54,492 bases of DNA from Pseudomonas baetica (GTDB lineage Bacteria; Pseudomonadota; Gammaproteobacteria; Pseudomonadales; Pseudomonadaceae), in assembly GCF_019733355.1 (NCBI RefSeq), contig NZ_JAIHLQ010000042.1, positions 1 through 54,492 on the forward strand, read 5' to 3'. How positions within the stretch are numbered: the first letter of the stretch is position 1; each line of letters begins with the position of its first letter. The notes below the pieces were generated by a model. That model worked only from the letters and a program-made list of their open reading frames with translations, was not told where the DNA came from and did not search any database. Shown piece by piece: positions 52,125 through 54,492 of this stretch. The position numbers and the translations under genes are program-made.

Positions 52125-53758
52125 CCCGCTTCACCGCTCTCTTGCTGCCCCTGCTGATCTGCACGGCCACTGCCCACGCGGCCGAGCTGACGGCCAGCGT
52201 GGATCGCAGTCGCCTGAACTCCGGCGAGACGGTCGAACTCACCCTAGAAACCAGCGATGTCACCCAATTCGGCAAACCCGACCTGACTCCGCTGGAGCCC
52301 CTGTTCGAAGTGCGCGGTACGCGGCAGGTCAACCAGTTGAACACCCTCAATGGCGACAACCGCGCCACCACACGCTGGATCATTACCCTGCTGCCGAAAG
52401 AGAACGGCAGCGTGGTGATTCCAGCGTTGCAGATGGGCGATGTGCAGAGCCAACCGATCAGCGTGCAAGTGGTCGAAAGCGACACCCGCGAAGACAAGAA
52501 AAGCCTCGACCCGGTGTTTATCGAAGCCAGCCTCGATCAGTCCAGCGTCTATGTGCAGGCCCAGGCCATCCTGACCCTGCGCATCTACCATTCAGTGTCG
52601 CTGTACGACGACAGCAGCCTGACCCCGCTGAAAATCGCCGACGCGCGCATCGAGCAACTCGGCGACACCCGCACCTACGAAAAAGACATCAACGGCGTGC
52701 GCCACGGCGTGATCGAGATGCGCTACGCGATCTATCCGCAACACAGCGGTTTGCTGAGCATCGCCCCGCAAACCTTCAGCGCCACGCTGGTCGACACCCA
52801 ACCCACGCAGGACTCGAGCGCACAAGGGCCGAAACCGGGCAAGCTGCTGCGGGTCAGCTCCGCCGAAATCCCGCTCACGGTCAAACCGAAACCGCTGACC
52901 TATCCCGCCGACGCGCCCTGGCTGCCCGCACGCAGCCTGAGCCTGAGCGAAAGCTGGAATCCGGAGCCGGAACACACCCAGGTCGGCGACTCCCTGACGC
53001 GCAGCCTGACCCTCAAAGTCGAAGGCCTCGCCAGCTCGCAATTGCCCGCACTGCCCGCCACCGAAGTCAACGGCCTGCGCCGCTACCCCGATCAACCGGT
53101 GCTAAGCAACCAGAGTACCGACCGGGGCATTGTCGGCAACCGCGAGGAGCGCGAAGCCCTGGTGCCGAGCCGTAGCGGCGCTATCGAATTGCCGACCGTG
53201 GACGTGGTCTGGTGGAACACCTTCGAAGATCATCTGGAACACAGCAGCCTGCCGGCGCGCAACCTGCAAGTGGCCAACAACCCGAGCCTGCAAGTCGACA
53301 CCCCGACCGGCAGCCTGCAACCGGGCACCGTCGATAACGATGTGTTGTGGTGGTGGAAACTCAGCACCCTGATTCTGGCCTGCACCACCCTCCTCGGCTT
53401 CGGCCTGTGGTGGCGTGCGCGCTGGCAACCGGCAATCCACCGCGCCGCACAAACCGGCCCGAGCCCACGCACGTTGCTGGATGACATCAAACGGGCGAGC
53501 CAGGCGAATGACCCGCAAGCAACGCGGCAGGCACTGGATGCGTGGGCGCGGCAGCAGCCGGAAACGCTAGCCGATATGGCGGCGCGGTTTGTGCCGCTTT
53601 CCGACGCCCTCGACGGCCTCAACGGCGCGCTCTACAGCGAGACCGGGCAGCATTGGCAGGGTGAAGATCTGTGGCGGGCGATCCGCACGATTCCGGCGGC
53701 GGAACGGGTGCAGGACCCGGTCGGTGACAGTGGGTTGCCGCCGCTTTATCCGAAGTAA
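52121..53758 (+). CDS. BatD-like periplasmic protein
   Basis: The 545-aa protein has a signal peptide (MTRFTALLLPLLICTATAHA, cleavage near AHA-AE), several beta-sandwich domains (ELTASVDRSRLNSGETVELT, FEVRGTRQVNQLNTLNGDNR) and one membrane helix near 408-428 (WWWKLSTLILACTTLLGFGL). A short cytoplasmic tail follows. It matches BatD, the oxygen-tolerance protein that closes Bat operons. It overlaps the BatB gene by four bases and ends three bases before a REP-type hairpin. Confidence 0.88.
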   Translation: MTRFTALLLPLLICTATAHAAELTASVDRSRLNSGETVELTLETSDVTQFGKPDLTPLEPLFEVRGTRQVNQLNTLNGDNRATTRWIITLLPKENGSVVIPALQMGDVQSQPISVQVVESDTREDKKSLDPVFIEASLDQSSVYVQAQAILTLRIYHSVSLYDDSSLTPLKIADARIEQLGDTRTYEKDINGVRHGVIEMRYAIYPQHSGLLSIAPQTFSATLVDTQPTQDSSAQGPKPGKLLRVSSAEIPLTVKPKPLTYPADAPWLPARSLSLSESWNPEPEHTQVGDSLTRSLTLKVEGLASSQLPALPATEVNGLRRYPDQPVLSNQSTDRGIVGNREEREALVPSRSGAIELPTVDVVWWNTFEDHLEHSSLPARNLQVANNPSLQVDTPTGSLQPGTVDNDVLWWWKLSTLILACTTLLGFGLWWRARWQPAIHRAAQTGPSPRTLLDDIKRASQANDPQATRQALDAWARQQPETLADMAARFVPLSDALDGLNGALYSETGQHWQGEDLWRAIRTIPAAERVQDPVGDSGLPPLYPK

Positions 53759-53760
53759 AA

Positions 53761-53840
53761 AGCAAAAGATCGCAGCCTGCGGCAGCTCCTACAGAGATAT
53801 GTGTAGGAGCTGCCGCAGGCTGCGATCTCTTGATTTTGCT
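53761..53840. repeat. Long REP-type hairpin after the Bat operon
   Basis: The arms agcaaaagatcgcagcctgc... (53761-53792) and its complement (53803-53840) form a long stem. It is the third element of this type in the window and likely ends the operon. Confidence 0.85.
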
Positions 53841-53870
53841 TTAGGTAAAAAAGGCTGAAGACATTCGGAA

Positions 53871-54173
53871 TCAATAGTTGAATTTCGTTTTCACTTGTTC
53901 GCCTTCGCGGTAGGAGAGAACGAAAGATTTCCAGGGCTCACCGCGGCTGACGGCGTTTGCCTGTAACTGGTCCACCAGACGAAGAATTTTCGCCACGTTT
54001 ATGTCGGTTTCAACATTCCAGTCCTCAACCCCGTCTTTCTCGACGGCCAACTCCGTTTCTATATAACCCTCTCCCAGCTCCACACCATATCGGAACGCGT
54101 CATAGCCATGGACGATGCCTGCTTCGACCACCTGGAAAATTTCCTCGACGATTTTGATATCTTCAGTAATCAC
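53871..54173 (-). CDS. YezG/DUF600-like immunity protein
   Basis: The 100-aa acidic protein is soluble. Its C-terminal half (DQLQANAVSRGEPWKSFVLS then a G......F.Y ending) fits the DUF600/YezG pattern (EPW.S..LS....G....F.Y), a family of immunity proteins for polymorphic nuclease toxins. The N-terminal half (VEEIFQVVEAGIVHGYDAFR, YIETELAVEKDG) is compatible. It sits downstream of the tail of an incomplete gene at 54411 on the same strand, as expected for an effector-immunity pair. The match is by eye. Confidence 0.6.
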   Translation of the reverse strand: MITEDIKIVEEIFQVVEAGIVHGYDAFRYGVELGEGYIETELAVEKDGVEDWNVETDINVAKILRLVDQLQANAVSRGEPWKSFVLSYREGEQVKTKFNY

Positions 54174-54410
54174 TCTTCAACCCTCGGGACTGGGAAAATG
54201 CGGAATCTCCTCAGAGCCATCCACATTACTGCTCTAACCAAAACTTGTTACATTACTTGCCAATTACAGCGTGTTCACATTTGATCAACCGTTCTAAAAC
54301 AGCCTGTTGGGGAATCTAATATCGAGCTAAAAACAACATAGCACCCATAAAAAACCACCAATGCTCACTGCTAGTAAAACGGGGACAGACTCTGAGGGAT
54401 CCCCACAAAT

Positions 54411-54492
54411 CTACTCCAGGCTCTGCGCCTGATGATGCACCTCATCGCGCAGAGCTTTCTCCAATTTTTCCCAGTCTCCGCTGCCTCCGAAC
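54411..54492 (-). CDS. Partial gene, C-terminal end only
   Basis: Only the last 26 codons are within the window, ending WEKLEKALRDEVHHQAQSLE and a TAG stop at 54411-54413. The gene starts beyond 54492. Because the next gene on this strand looks like a YezG-type immunity protein, the partial gene may be a polymorphic toxin. The evidence is positional only. Confidence 0.4.
   Translation of the reverse strand, partial: FGGSGDWEKLEKALRDEVHHQAQSLE

Noticed and set aside
51847..53175. A 442-codon frame overlapping the BatB and BatD genes
   Set aside because: It is an Arg/Pro-rich out-of-frame reading of two well-supported genes.

Overview
The window is chromosomal DNA of a fluorescent-group Pseudomonas. 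The evidence is the high-GC core genes, the REP elements (core tgtgggagcgggcttg) between genes, a 1631-aa NAD-dependent glutamate dehydrogenase, and an Hxc type II secretion cluster whose gene order matches my memory of the P. aeruginosa hxc/vre locus (vreA-vreI-vreR-hxcW-U-P-V-T-X-Y-Z-Q-R-S), read here from right to left.

Layout. (1) 94-8718: hxcS, R, Q, Z, Y, X, T on the minus strand and hxcV on the plus strand. (2) 8719-24481: a 15.8-kb accessory island inserted between hxcV and hxcP. It contains three copies of a small DUF6124-like gene. Two of these keep a long 5' leader whose two versions differ by compensatory changes, which indicates a pseudoknotted structured RNA. The island also holds two secreted Cys-containing paralogues beside a muramidase-like remnant, a four-gene operon (membrane protein, Ycf35/DUF1257-like, NrdG-like radical SAM, Ycf46-like AAA+), a DUF3137/LemA pair, and a four-gene operon (zinc-hook SMC-like ATPase with a long C-terminal extension, a 45-aa protein, a membrane protein, a DndC-like sulfurtransferase) that looks like a defence system. 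No integrase, transposase or tRNA was seen. (3) 24482-26085: hxcP, U, W. (4) 26131-27085: REP-type hairpin, seven tandem units of about 72 bp, and a dispersed repeat. (5) 27090-29371: vreR, vreI, vreA, the cell-surface-signalling regulators known to control hxc in P. aeruginosa.

(6) 29495-35274: assorted genes: a small secreted protein, an AhpD-fold protein divergent from a MocR regulator, an ABM monooxygenase, a secreted cupin, a decayed gene and a delta-60 repeat protein. (7) 35344-40239: gdhB. (8) 40993-46787: a bacteriocin region. A pore-forming bacteriocin gene is broken by a stop codon and a frameshift while its immunity gene is intact. It is followed by a compact RiPP-like cluster made of a 37-aa precursor, a hairpin, a YcaO enzyme and an ABC exporter. 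(9) 46916-53758: a MoxR-DUF58-DUF4381-BatA-BatB-BatD operon. (10) 53871-54492: a YezG-like immunity gene and the tail of a gene that leaves the window.

How the genes work together: HxcP-HxcZ build one secretion machine, with HxcQ a lipidated secretin. VreA/VreR/VreI probably switch it on. The island has split the machine's genes without damaging any of them. The strongest candidates for undescribed biology are the covarying leader RNA, the YcaO minimal cluster, and the two island operons.
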